A stretch of DNA of 5,440 nucleotides from Dehalococcoidia bacterium (GTDB lineage Bacteria; Chloroflexota; Dehalococcoidia; JAUYDP01). A program made the translations under genes and the position numbers. The notes beneath the pieces are model-generated. The model ran no database searches. It was not told the DNA's origin and saw only the letters and a list, made by a program, of their open reading frames with translations. This document shows positions 1 to 5,440 of this stretch, in pieces. The DNA lies in contig JAUYDP010000028.1 in assembly GCA_030691805.1 (NCBI GenBank), forward strand, positions 1-5,440. Reading direction: 5' to 3'. Numbering within the stretch: position 1 is the stretch's first letter; the number at the start of each line of letters is the position of its first letter.

Positions 1-1278
1 GGCGGGCAGGCTGGTGCGGATGACATAGATGCCGTCCAGGGATGCCTCCGCCGCGATCCTCTCGGTCCTGCGTTGGTAGCTGAACCCCTCATCGGTGATC
101 TCCACCTGGAAGTGCTTGGCCACCTTATGGCGGTTGATCACAGCGCCCACCCGCAGCCCGATCCGGGCCTTGCCCTTTAGTCCCCCCCGCTTCCGTTGGG
201 TCGCTACCACGATCTTCCCCAGGTCCTTCTCCGTCGCCAAAAGCAACTCCTCCCGCTTCCGTGCCCGCTCCTGGGCCAAGAAGGGGTTGCGACAGGCGAT
301 CAGCCTCTCCCCCGGATACTCAGGGGAGGTGATCTCCGCCAAATCCCGCTCATCAAAGAGGGAGAGCTGTATGGCCCCCTGCCGGGCCAGGAGCCTAATG
401 GCCGGCCCCCGCAGGGCGGTGATCCAGTCCAGCCCCTCCACCGGCGCCAACTCCTCCCGGATGCGGGCATCAGTGATCATCCCCCGGTCCCCCACCAGGA
501 CTACCCGCCTGAGCCCAAAGCGCTGGCGCACCTTCCTAATCTGGGACCCCAGGGTCTTGGGGTCTGCCGTATTTCCTTCAAAGACCTCCACGGCCACCGG
601 ACACCCCTCCCCGTTGCACAGGAGTCCGAAGACGATCTGGGGGAATCCCTTCTTCCCATCCCGGCTGTGACCAAAGCGGGCCAGGGAACACTCGCTGCCC
701 GTATAGTAGGTGGAGGTGACATCATACAGGACCAGGCAGCCCTCCCCCAGGTGCCTCTTGGCCAGCTTGCCCTCGATTCGCCCCTGGCGGGCCACCAGCC
801 AGTCCATGGCCCCGTAGAGATCATCCTCGTCCATGGACCCCAGGCCCAGAACCTCCCCCAGGGTGCTGGATTTGGTCTCCTCCTCCAGACTCCGACAGGT
901 GGCCAGCTTGGAGCAGGGATTCAGGATGCGACTAACCACCATGGCCACCGCCAGATCCCGCTCCCGCGAAGGACGGGTAGCCAGCAGCGGCTCCAAGCCA
1001 ATCTTGCGGAGGGTGCCCAGCACCGCGGCCACATGCCCATGGGCACGGTTGCGGACAATCTCGAAAAACTCTGACAGGGGGACGTAGATCTGGCCTTGAA
1101 GGGATCCCCTGATTATCTCGATGACATGGGGAGGGAGGTGGGAGATGTTGCCCACCGTCTGGTGCTTGACCTTGCCATCCTCGCGGAAGGTGCGACGCAG
1201 GAGATGGGTCTCATAGACCCTATCCCGATAGGAGCTCTTGATAGTGGCTACATGGACTGTGCCAGTTCTCCGTGCCAT
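1..1278 (-). CDS. IS1634-type (IS4 superfamily) DDE transposase, 3' part cut off by the window edge
   Basis: A frame of 426 codons runs without a stop from the ATG at 1278 to base 1 on the minus strand, so the C-terminus lies outside the window. The protein begins MARRTGTVHVATIK and has the features I know from IS1634-type transposases: an N-terminal region with the SYR...REDGKVKHQTVGNISHLP pattern (residues about 20-50), then an RNase H-like catalytic core. The first catalytic Asp is D186 in LVLYDVTSTYYTG. The second is D264 in VVLVGDRGMITDARI. The stretch DGKKGFPQIVFGLLC lies between them. The segment DGIYVIRTS near residue 415 normally precedes the VERAFRSLKT helix with the catalytic Glu, so that third residue should lie just beyond base 1. 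The enzyme would cut and join the ends of its own element. Codon use is strongly GC-rich at third positions. Family call is from motif memory; the DDE assignment is well supported. Confidence 0.93.
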   Translation of the reverse strand, partial: MARRTGTVHVATIKSSYRDRVYETHLLRRTFREDGKVKHQTVGNISHLPPHVIEIIRGSLQGQIYVPLSEFFEIVRNRAHGHVAAVLGTLRKIGLEPLLATRPSRERDLAVAMVVSRILNPCSKLATCRSLEEETKSSTLGEVLGLGSMDEDDLYGAMDWLVARQGRIEGKLAKRHLGEGCLVLYDVTSTYYTGSECSLARFGHSRDGKKGFPQIVFGLLCNGEGCPVAVEVFEGNTADPKTLGSQIRKVRQRFGLRRVVLVGDRGMITDARIREELAPVEGLDWITALRGPAIRLLARQGAIQLSLFDERDLAEITSPEYPGERLIACRNPFLAQERARKREELLLATEKDLGKIVVATQRKRGGLKGKARIGLRVGAVINRHKVAKHFQVEITDEGFSYQRRTERIAAEASLDGIYVIRTSLPA

Positions 1279-1285
1279 TACCTGA

Positions 1286-1314
1286 ATTATACCCGATAAT
1301 AAACGAATTGTCAA
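1286..1314 (-). promoter_or_regulatory. Perfect sigma-70 consensus promoter of the transposase gene
   Basis: On the minus strand TTGACA (1314-1309), a 17-bp spacer and TATAAT (1291-1286) match the bacterial housekeeping consensus at all twelve positions with ideal spacing. Only seven bases separate the -10 hexamer from the ATG at 1278, so transcription should begin at about 1279-1280. The mRNA would then be leaderless or nearly so; the AGGT just before the ATG would scarcely be transcribed. No alternative promoter further upstream was noticed. Confidence 0.85.
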
Positions 1315-1328
1315 GGGGTTTATGGACG

Positions 1329-1352
1329 GAGTTATCCACAGAGTTATCCACA
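1329..1352 (-). repeat. Tandem 12-bp repeat holding two consensus DnaA boxes
   Basis: GAGTTATCCACA occurs twice without a gap (1329-1340 and 1341-1352). Each copy contains TTATCCACA (1332-1340 and 1344-1352), the exact consensus DnaA box; on the minus strand they read TGTGGATAA. They sit upstream of the transposase -35 hexamer, about 50-75 bp from the predicted transcription start. They may be part of the element end, a DnaA-dependent control site, or an IHF-like structural site. DnaA binding is an inference from the exact consensus; no other boxes cluster here, so a replication origin is unlikely. Confidence 0.7.
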
Positions 1353-1650
1353 TTCACTGGCTACATTTAGTACCTAAATCCATAGCTATTCAAACGTAAA
1401 TCAAGGGGGGAACTTTGGTCTAGGTATGACCCCACCAGGGCCAACTCCCACTACTGTGTCTACTACACTGTACCCGGGACATCAACGCCCTGGAACAAGT
1501 GTTTCCTATCACCCAGCGGCTGCTACGAACAGGCGACGATAGGCTATCCCCTGCCGGACTCGTGCCAATGAGACAGACAAACGGTTGCACCCTCAACGGT
1601 CACGGTAACCTTCTTCAATCGCTGAGGCATCCCGACTATAATGGAGAGGA
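1353..1650. other. Intergenic stretch of about 300 bp with no convincing gene
   Basis: This segment lies between the upstream end of the insertion sequence and the stop codon of the minus-strand gene at 1651. I see no credible coding frame: the plus frame across 1499-1720 has no ribosome binding site and no family resemblance, and it runs antisense into the neighbouring gene. A 28-codon minus-strand frame (1630-1544) is too short to trust. There is no good hairpin followed by a T run that would end the minus-strand gene. A hyphenated palindrome at 1365-1379 and the palindrome ATAGCTAT at 1382-1389 are the only visible structure. Confidence 0.6.
1365..1379. repeat. Hyphenated palindrome ATTTAG-TAC-CTAAAT
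   Basis: Two perfect 6-bp arms are separated by three bases, followed three bases later by the 8-bp palindrome ATAGCTAT (1382-1389). This AT-rich dyad is near the upstream side of the insertion sequence and contrasts with the surrounding GC-rich DNA. It could be a repressor operator, part of an element end, or chance. No gene can be assigned to it. Confidence 0.4.
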
Positions 1651-2508
1651 TCAAACGGCCTGGGGTGCTTTGTGTTCTTGGACTACGAACATCTGCAGGT
1701 CAAAGTACATGCTAGCGTAGAAAGCCACCTGCTCGAGTGGGCTTCGTCTGCTCAACTCGTCCCGAATATCCCGCCTCGCGTAGAAAGCCTCCTGGTCAAG
1801 TAAACCCCGTCTGCTCCACCGGTTTGGCATATCCGTCCTGTGGCGCTCCGCGATCTCACGCCTTCCGTGAGCGATGTCGTACAACGTGTCCGCGAGTTCG
1901 AGGAGACGCCTATCGGTCAAAGCAGTATCACGTTCCTTCTTGTACCTTGAGTAGATCCGTTCCGATAATGTGGCGAAATCCGTAGATTCAAGCGCCTCCC
2001 GAGGCTCAGGGTGTACGAATACACGACCAGGTATTCGAAACGAGACGTAGTGTTCGCCCGGGCCCTGAAACCGTCCTACGCTTGACGGAAGTATCCAAAG
2101 AGACCTCTCACAGACCTGATGCCGCAAATAGGCATCGTTCAGTTCGCTCAGCCGATGAAAACCCGGCGCACAATAGTAGACTTCTTCGTGCTTGGTCTCC
2201 AGCTTGAGCAGCATCTCATGCTGATGGGAATGTCGAGCGTGTCGTAGATGCATCCGATAGAAGGGGCAGACAAGATCGCCATTCTGGGCCTCGTGCGCAG
2301 TATTGCGTACCATGCAGTCGGCTAGCTTGAACTGCACAAAGAGCGGTATCCCGTCGAGATCAAGCCTCAAGTCGTATCCTCCGCCGTCTTGGCCTTCCCG
2401 GTACAAGGAGGGGAACACCGGAGCAGCGGTGACCGAGGGGCCAGCTTTGTGCGCAAGCTCGTCCGTGATGGAATAGCCATAGCTGAATTCTGAGATGTCA
2501 GGCTTCAT
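1651..2508 (-). CDS. Uncharacterised 285-residue protein with a PD-(D/E)XK (Mrr-like) nuclease-type core
   Basis: The frame starts at the ATG at 2508 and ends at TGA (1653-1651). No clear Shine-Dalgarno sequence precedes it, but the N-terminus MKPDISEFSYGYSITDELAH looks like a natural start. I do not recognise a named family. Residues 17-62 follow the order of a PD-(D/E)XK core of the Mrr type: a predicted helix with E17, a hydrophobic strand, the GGGYDLRL segment with D46, and the strand LFVQFK with Q59 and K61. This mirrors the G-x-G-G-x-D ... V-Q-x-K signature of such nucleases. Residues 65-150 are rich in His, Arg and Tyr (FYRMHLRHARHSHQHE). The C-terminal third (about 185-270) is charged and helical and contains a duplicated AFYA motif 21 residues apart. 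It is divergent from the AbiE operon, with 238 bp between them, which fits a defence or toxin role. The nuclease idea is inference; existence of the gene is well supported. Confidence 0.8.
   Translation of the reverse strand: MKPDISEFSYGYSITDELAHKAGPSVTAAPVFPSLYREGQDGGGYDLRLDLDGIPLFVQFKLADCMVRNTAHEAQNGDLVCPFYRMHLRHARHSHQHEMLLKLETKHEEVYYCAPGFHRLSELNDAYLRHQVCERSLWILPSSVGRFQGPGEHYVSFRIPGRVFVHPEPREALESTDFATLSERIYSRYKKERDTALTDRRLLELADTLYDIAHGRREIAERHRTDMPNRWSRRGLLDQEAFYARRDIRDELSRRSPLEQVAFYASMYFDLQMFVVQEHKAPQAV
1715..1794 (-). repeat. In-frame direct repeat, 16 of 17 bases identical, 63 bp apart
   Basis: Bases 1715-1731 and 1778-1794 are the same 17-mer except for one base. The offset of 63 bp is exactly 21 codons, so both copies encode Q-x-AFYA (A241-A244 and A262-A265) in the uncharacterised minus-strand protein. 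The surrounding residues (DQEAFYARRD and EQVAFYASMY) suggest a duplicated helical unit of about 21 residues near the C-terminus. Confidence 0.6.
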
Positions 2509-2614
2509 GACGCATATCGGTAAGGATACACCAACAGACGGTCATATGGCCAAATCGAAATGCGCAGCATTGATATCTCAGGGCTCGCGTTCCTTCGTTC
2601 AGGCTCGCGGCATA

Positions 2615-2674
2615 GCCGGCTGATCCTTATTACTGAGACGTGCAACGCGGGGCATCCCGCGCGTTTCAGCCGGC
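2615..2674. repeat. 9-bp inverted repeat GCCGGCTGA / TCAGCCGGC
   Basis: The arms (2615-2623 and 2666-2674) are perfect reverse complements separated by 42 bp and enclose the shorter GC hairpin at 2646-2661. AbiEi-type repressors are known to bind inverted repeats upstream of their own operon, so these are candidate operator half-sites. The right arm ends 20 bp before the -35 hexamer at 2694. Binding is inferred, not shown. Confidence 0.45.
2646..2661. repeat. GC-rich hairpin CGCGGG-GCAT-CCCGCG
   Basis: A perfect 6-bp stem with a 4-base loop. An overlapping alternative pairing (AACGCG at 2644-2649 with CGCGTT at 2660-2665) is also possible. It is not followed by a convincing T run (only TTT at 2664-2666), so it is a poor intrinsic terminator and more likely an operator or structural element upstream of the AbiE operon. 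Confidence 0.45.
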
Positions 2675-2693
2675 CTCTTCTAGGCACCAGGCA

Positions 2694-2722
2694 TTGCCAT
2701 CGGCAGATTCACATGATATGCT
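2694..2722 (+). promoter_or_regulatory. Promoter of the AbiE operon with extended -10
   Basis: TTGCCA (2694-2699, five of six matches to the -35 consensus) and TATGCT (2717-2722, four of six) are spaced by exactly 17 bp. TG at 2714-2715, one base before the -10 hexamer, makes an extended -10 element that would offset the weaker hexamer. Transcription would start near 2729, giving a leader of about 20 bases before abiEi. Confidence 0.65.
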
Positions 2723-2737
2723 TGTGTTGTCAATATC

Positions 2738-2742
2738 AGGGA
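2738..2742 (+). promoter_or_regulatory. Ribosome binding site AGGGA for abiEi
   Basis: AGGGA lies 4 bases before the ATG at 2747 and 10 bases before a second in-frame ATG at 2753. The spacing does not decide between them. The upstream ATG is rather close; the downstream one, giving a protein that starts MATQGYNR, is slightly far. The start is uncertain by two codons only. Confidence 0.5.
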
Positions 2743-2746
2743 ATGA

Positions 2747-3607
2747 ATGATTATGGCAACACAAGGTTATAACCGCGCGAATACCCGAGCCTACGGTGAA
2801 CCAGCAGGCATACGCTTGCTGACGAGACTGGAAAGCTCCGGAACCGACCCATTCACTGCTTCCCAAGCAGCCGATAAGGGCGCAACCATGGGGCTAACGC
2901 CGCATCATACCCTGGTACTGCTCAACCAATTAAGCAAGGACGGCTGGATCACTCGTATCAAGAAGGGTTTGTATGCGATCAACGATCCGCTCACACGGGC
3001 CCCAAAGGCGCACCCGTTTGCCATCGGCACCGCCATCGTCAATCCCTCTGCAATCAGCCACTGGTCGGCCCTCCAACACTGGGGACTAACCGAGCAAATC
3101 AGCTCCGCCATCACGCTTTCGTCTCCCGCTCGGACCTTCCCACCAAGAAGTGAGACCCAGGGCACAGACTTGCGCCCAGCGTGGATGGTAGGTGGGGTCC
3201 GTTACCAGTTCACTACAATCCCCCAAGCGCATTTCTTTGGCATTAGCAAGGTCTGGATAAGTGACCGCAACCAAGTGCCAATGTTTGACGCAGAACGGGC
3301 CTTGCTCGATGCATTCCAGCACTTTCACATCTTCGGGTCTCTGTCCGTCGCCATGGAGATACTGGAAACACATATGGCTGACCTAGATATCAAGCGGTTA
3401 GTTCGGTATGCGCTCCAATTGAAGGTTGTGACGGTGATAAAACGCATCGGCTGGGCTCTGGAAGCCTTGGATGCCCCGGCGGACCTGCTAGCACCGCTTC
3501 AAGAACATCCGGCGAAGGGTGACTCACCACTCGACCCAGGGCGTCCATCGCTCGGCCGCCACAATCGCACGTGGCATGTGATCGAGAACCTGCAGATTGC
3601 CCGCTGA
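2747..3607 (+). CDS. abiEi: AbiEi family antitoxin and autorepressor of a type IV toxin-antitoxin system
   Basis: This 286-residue protein has the layout of AbiEi antitoxins. An N-terminal winged helix-turn-helix (about residues 20-80) includes the wing motif IKKGLYAI (71-78). An AbiEi C-terminal domain follows, with HPFAIGTAIVNPSAISHWSALQ (about 89-110) and FFGISKVWI in the middle. The characteristic tail with PLDPGRP, G270 and RTWHVIENL ends the protein. In known AbiE pairs the antitoxin represses its own operon through the winged helix and neutralises the toxin without forming a stable complex with it (type IV). The stop codon overlaps the start of abiEii by 11 bases, the usual translational coupling of this operon. 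The gene appears intact. Start at 2747 or 2753 (see ribosome binding site). Length is normal for the family. Confidence 0.9.
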   Translation: MIMATQGYNRANTRAYGEPAGIRLLTRLESSGTDPFTASQAADKGATMGLTPHHTLVLLNQLSKDGWITRIKKGLYAINDPLTRAPKAHPFAIGTAIVNPSAISHWSALQHWGLTEQISSAITLSSPARTFPPRSETQGTDLRPAWMVGGVRYQFTTIPQAHFFGISKVWISDRNQVPMFDAERALLDAFQHFHIFGSLSVAMEILETHMADLDIKRLVRYALQLKVVTVIKRIGWALEALDAPADLLAPLQEHPAKGDSPLDPGRPSLGRHNRTWHVIENLQIAR

Positions 3608-4522
3608 AGGCACTCCTCTACGCACGCTTCGAGTTCGGATCGCCGAGGCTGCTCGCAATGCCGGCAAGCCCCAGTTCGTGCTTGAGAAGGATTACGCGAT
3701 AAGCTACCTGCTGGCGGTCATCGCCCAGGTTCCACTACTGCGCGATGACCTTGTCTTCAAGGGAGGCACGTGCCTGCGCAAAGCTTATTTCCCGGGCTAC
3801 CGCTTCTCCGAGGATCTCGACTATACGTCTCGAAAGGTGTGGGATGCCGACTCGCTCCTGGATGCAATCCGTGAAGCGGCGGACCAGATGAAGGCCCGGC
3901 TATTGGACTACGGGCCCTTCGAGGTCGATGTTGCGCCAGAGTTCCATCGCGACCTCATCCTCGAGGCCAATTGGTCTTTCGGGTTCGCGTCCAGTTCCCG
4001 TGGATGGGGAGCCCCACTTGTAGCCTGAAGGTCGAAGTAGCAATGCAGGAGCCGCTACTGGCCGAACCTACAGAGCGACATCTTATTCACGAATTTCCTG
4101 GCGAGCCGTTGGACGCGACCATGGTCACCTACCGTCTCGAAGAAATAGCCGCCGAGAAGTTGCGGGCCTTCCTCCAGTCACGGCAGCACCTTCGAGATCG
4201 TGGCTGGCTGCGGAACCGTCCCCGCGATTTGTACGATCTATGGTATCTCCACCAGCAACGCGACCAGCCTGTTGACTGGTATGAGCTCGGGCGTATCTTG
4301 CCGGGCAAGGCGGCCGCCTACGGCCTGACGTTTGGTAACTCGGAGGACTTCCTCGACGGCCAGGTTCTGGACGGAATAAAGCGCGATTGGCAAGCTCAGT
4401 TGGCGAACTTTGTAACCCACCTGCCTTCTTTCGATCAATGCGTCGCTGCACTCCGCGCTCTGCTTCACGATGCCCTCGGGCAGCCTGGAGAGCCCAAGGT
4501 TTTTGACGGCAGGACCAAGTGA
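3597..4522 (+). pseudogene. abiEii: AbiEii nucleotidyltransferase toxin, broken by a one-base deletion
   Basis: The frame opens at TTG (3597), overlapping abiEi, and reads 143 residues before a premature TGA at 4026-4028. It holds the nucleotidyltransferase signature: LVFKGGTCLRKAYF (G56, G57) followed by YRFSEDLDY (D73, D75). The rest of the family is in another frame up to 4522: VRVQFPW, SLKVEV, YRLEEIAAEKLRA and the hallmark RPRDLYDLWYL. Adding one C to the CC at 3953-3954 reads HRDPHPRGQLVFRVRVQFPW and gives a single protein of 308 residues, the normal size, with E187, K188, R210, D211 and D214 restored. AbiEii proteins transfer nucleotides, in studied relatives onto tRNA, and stop growth or phage replication. 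As read, the truncated product lacks the later conserved motifs and should be inactive. Sequencing error is a real alternative. A separate second protein from TTG 3971 is unlikely because no ribosome binding site precedes it. Confidence 0.88.
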
Positions 4523-4640
4523 GCTTTGGCCGGCATTGGCGCTGGTTTTCACGAACGGGAGGCCCCTGGGGGTTGTGGGCTATGGTTCCATTTGGTGCGC
4601 ACAGGTTCGCTCACCTCTATCTACTTAACGAATCTGAGAA

Positions 4641-4646
4641 AGGGAG
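4641..4646 (+). promoter_or_regulatory. Ribosome binding site AGGGAG for the gene at 4651
   Basis: AGGGAG is followed by four bases (ATAG) and then ATG at 4651. It fixes the start of the broken gene and shows that translation begins before the G8 tract. In the 128 bp between the toxin stop and this start (4523-4650) I see no convincing promoter hexamers. The small dyad CCCCTGGGG (4563-4571) is too short to call a terminator, so readthrough from the AbiE operon is possible. Confidence 0.65.
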
Positions 4647-4650
4647 ATAG

Positions 4651-5440
4651 ATGTCCGAGAAGGCCCTAGCGCGGGCGGGTGAATTGAAGAGGCAACTGGT
4701 TAAGTTCGGTCAAGGCCAGCGTTTCGCCAAGGAAATGAAACGACAACTACGGCGTAGATTCGGGGGGGGCCGCCGTATTGCCCAATGAGGCAGAGGGTAC
4801 TCGCTTTATGGACTGGTTTATTCTTGAGCACGTCCTTGGAGACGGAAAGACAATTCTTGACAAGTTTGTTCGGGAAAACGGAGGCCTCTCGCCCCTAGAC
4901 AAAGATATGCTGCTTCGCTGGAAGGAAGTGGTCGAGGGACTTTTCGAGGTGGAGGAACGCAAGGGAGACAGGCTTGTCCTGCGTGACCTGGTCGATGATT
5001 GTCGGTATGTAGCCAAGTCGAACATCGGCCCCTGGACTCTATCCGAGGCTACGCCCGGCTGTTTTATGGCTACCAGGCTGGTGCCCCTGGAGGACTACTG
5101 GATGCTGTCTGGGACATCCGAGGTCTATCCGAGTAGCGAAAGGGGCGTCCTCTACGAACTAGCCTACGAGTACAGAATGAAGAACCCTTCCGCCGTGTTC
5201 AAGTGCAATGAGGCCAAGTTGAAGCAGGCCTGGGATCTGCAGGCTGAGTATCGGGCGGACTTTATCGCCTTCTTCGGCAATGACCTGGTGGTGCTGGAGA
5301 GGGCCTCCCTGGCCCAGAAGTGGTCGGATTATCACCGATATCGGAACTTTGCCAAGAAGGGGGAGAAGGATGGATTGACGCCCGCGGAAAGAGCTCGCCA
5401 GCTCGGCGCCACGCCCAGCCTGCCGAAGATAGACTTCCCC
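4651..5440 (+). pseudogene. Uncharacterised conserved protein, frame broken at a G8 tract, 3' end beyond the window
   Basis: The ATG at 4651 has a good ribosome binding site and starts a Lys/Arg-rich N-terminus (MSEKALARAGELKRQLVKFG). The frame stops after 45 residues at 4786-4788. The next frame then stays open from the G tract to the right edge (226 codons) with clearly protein-like content: FMDWFILEHVLGDGKTILDKF, a WKEVVEGLFEV segment, LVLRDLVDD, LVPLEDYWMLSG, and ADFIAFFGNDLVVLE. Removing one G from the run at 4762-4769 joins both parts into at least 263 residues, with the junction RRRFGGAAVLPNEAEG. I recall proteins with this order (basic N-terminal helix, DWFxLE, then FFGxDLVV) only as uncharacterised, so no function is given. 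No signal peptide or membrane segment is visible. The frame break may be error, decay, or slippage switching. Confidence 0.7.
4762..4769 (+). repeat. Homopolymer of eight G residues inside the coding region
   Basis: The G8 run lies 112 bases into the gene that starts at 4651 and is exactly where its frame breaks. Seven G residues would give one continuous frame. Such tracts are prone to slipped-strand changes in vivo and to length errors in sequencing. Confidence 0.85.

Larger units (their letters stand above)
1..1352 (-). mobile_element. Partial insertion sequence (IS1634-like), promoter end inside the window
   Basis: The transposase gene plus its promoter and the two DnaA boxes upstream form what looks like the 5' end of an insertion sequence. 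The exact terminal inverted repeat cannot be fixed, because the other end of the element is outside the window and no target duplication can be compared. I place the boundary provisionally at the end of the tandem 12-bp repeat (1352). The true tip may lie somewhere between about 1315 and 1400. Confidence 0.5.
2509..2746. promoter_or_regulatory. Divergent intergenic region between the nuclease-like gene and the AbiE operon
   Basis: The 238 bp separate two genes that read away from each other, so promoters for both should lie here. It contains a direct repeat GGCTCGCG (2582-2589 and 2602-2609), a 9-bp inverted repeat (2615-2623 with 2666-2674) and a GC hairpin (2646-2661). A good promoter for the plus strand is visible at 2694-2722. 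For the minus-strand gene I found only a weak candidate (TTGGCC and TATCCT with a 19-bp gap). Short frames crossing this region on both strands have no ribosome binding sites or family resemblance and are taken as noncoding. Confidence 0.6.

Noticed and set aside
196..1074. Long plus-strand open frame of 292 codons (and shorter ones at 95-670 and 833-1087)
   Set aside because: It is antisense to the recognisable transposase. Its product is Pro/Gly/Gln-rich with no family resemblance, as expected opposite GC-rich coding DNA.
1329..1352. Replication origin based on DnaA boxes
   Set aside because: Only two boxes, no AT-rich unwinding region, no dnaA, dnaN or plasmid rep gene nearby. Better explained as part of the insertion element.
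1544..1630. Minus-strand frame of 28 codons (MPQRLKKVTVTVEG...) just after the nuclease-like gene
   Set aside because: Too short, no Shine-Dalgarno sequence, and no recognised family. It could be a gene remnant but cannot be supported.
1614..1642. TATAAT at 1637-1642 with TTCAAT 17 bp upstream, plus strand
   Set aside because: The -35 matches only three of six positions and the promoter would read antisense into a gene with nothing downstream to express.
1499..1720. Plus-strand frame of 73 codons
   Set aside because: No ribosome binding site, low-information composition, and it runs antisense into the 3' end of the minus-strand gene.
2505..2866. Short frames on both strands in the divergent intergenic region
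   Set aside because: They overlap the start of abiEi or the promoter region, lack ribosome binding sites, and resemble no family.
3971..4522. Independent 183-codon gene starting at TTG 3971
   Set aside because: Its content is the C-terminal part of AbiEii and it lacks its own ribosome binding site, so a frameshift of one gene explains it better.
4747..5025. Minus-strand frame of 92 codons
   Set aside because: Ser/Arg-rich shadow opposite the clearly protein-like plus-strand frame.
1..5440. CRISPR array, tRNA or rRNA genes
   Set aside because: No regularly spaced repeats and no cloverleaf or rRNA-like sequence were seen.

Overview
The window looks like an accessory, defence-island-like stretch of a moderately to highly GC-rich bacterial chromosome or plasmid. 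No universal marker gene is present, so the organism cannot be named. The coding style (many GGG, CTG, CGG and GAG codons in the transposase) and the families present would fit a GC-rich Firmicute, Chloroflexi or similar lineage, but that is a guess.

Layout. Positions 1-1278 (minus strand) hold most of an IS1634-type (IS4-superfamily) DDE transposase that runs off the left edge. It reads against a set of long but meaningless plus-strand frames. Its promoter matches the sigma-70 consensus perfectly, abuts the start codon, and is preceded by two tandem perfect DnaA boxes. About 300 bp (1353-1650) follow with no convincing gene. A 285-residue minus-strand gene (1651-2508) comes next. It is not a family I can name, but its N-terminal third has the pattern of a PD-(D/E)XK (Mrr-like) nuclease core. 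A 238-bp divergent intergenic region with palindromes and a good extended -10 promoter leads into an AbiE-type (type IV) toxin-antitoxin operon on the plus strand. The antitoxin abiEi (2747-3607) is intact and overlaps the toxin abiEii (3597-4522), which is broken by a one-base deletion near 3953. A further gene starts at 4651 with a clear ribosome binding site. It is an uncharacterised conserved protein whose frame is broken at a run of eight G residues (4762-4769), and it leaves the window at the right edge still open.

How the parts relate. AbiEi proteins normally repress their own promoter by binding inverted repeats, so the palindromic region shared with the nuclease-like gene could place both divergent units under one regulator. 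The toxin is disabled as read while the antitoxin is whole, which is the viable direction of decay. Both frame breaks are single-base changes in C or G runs, so sequencing error, real decay and (for the G8 tract) slippage switching all need to be separated. The most novel item is the unnamed nuclease-like gene facing the AbiE operon.
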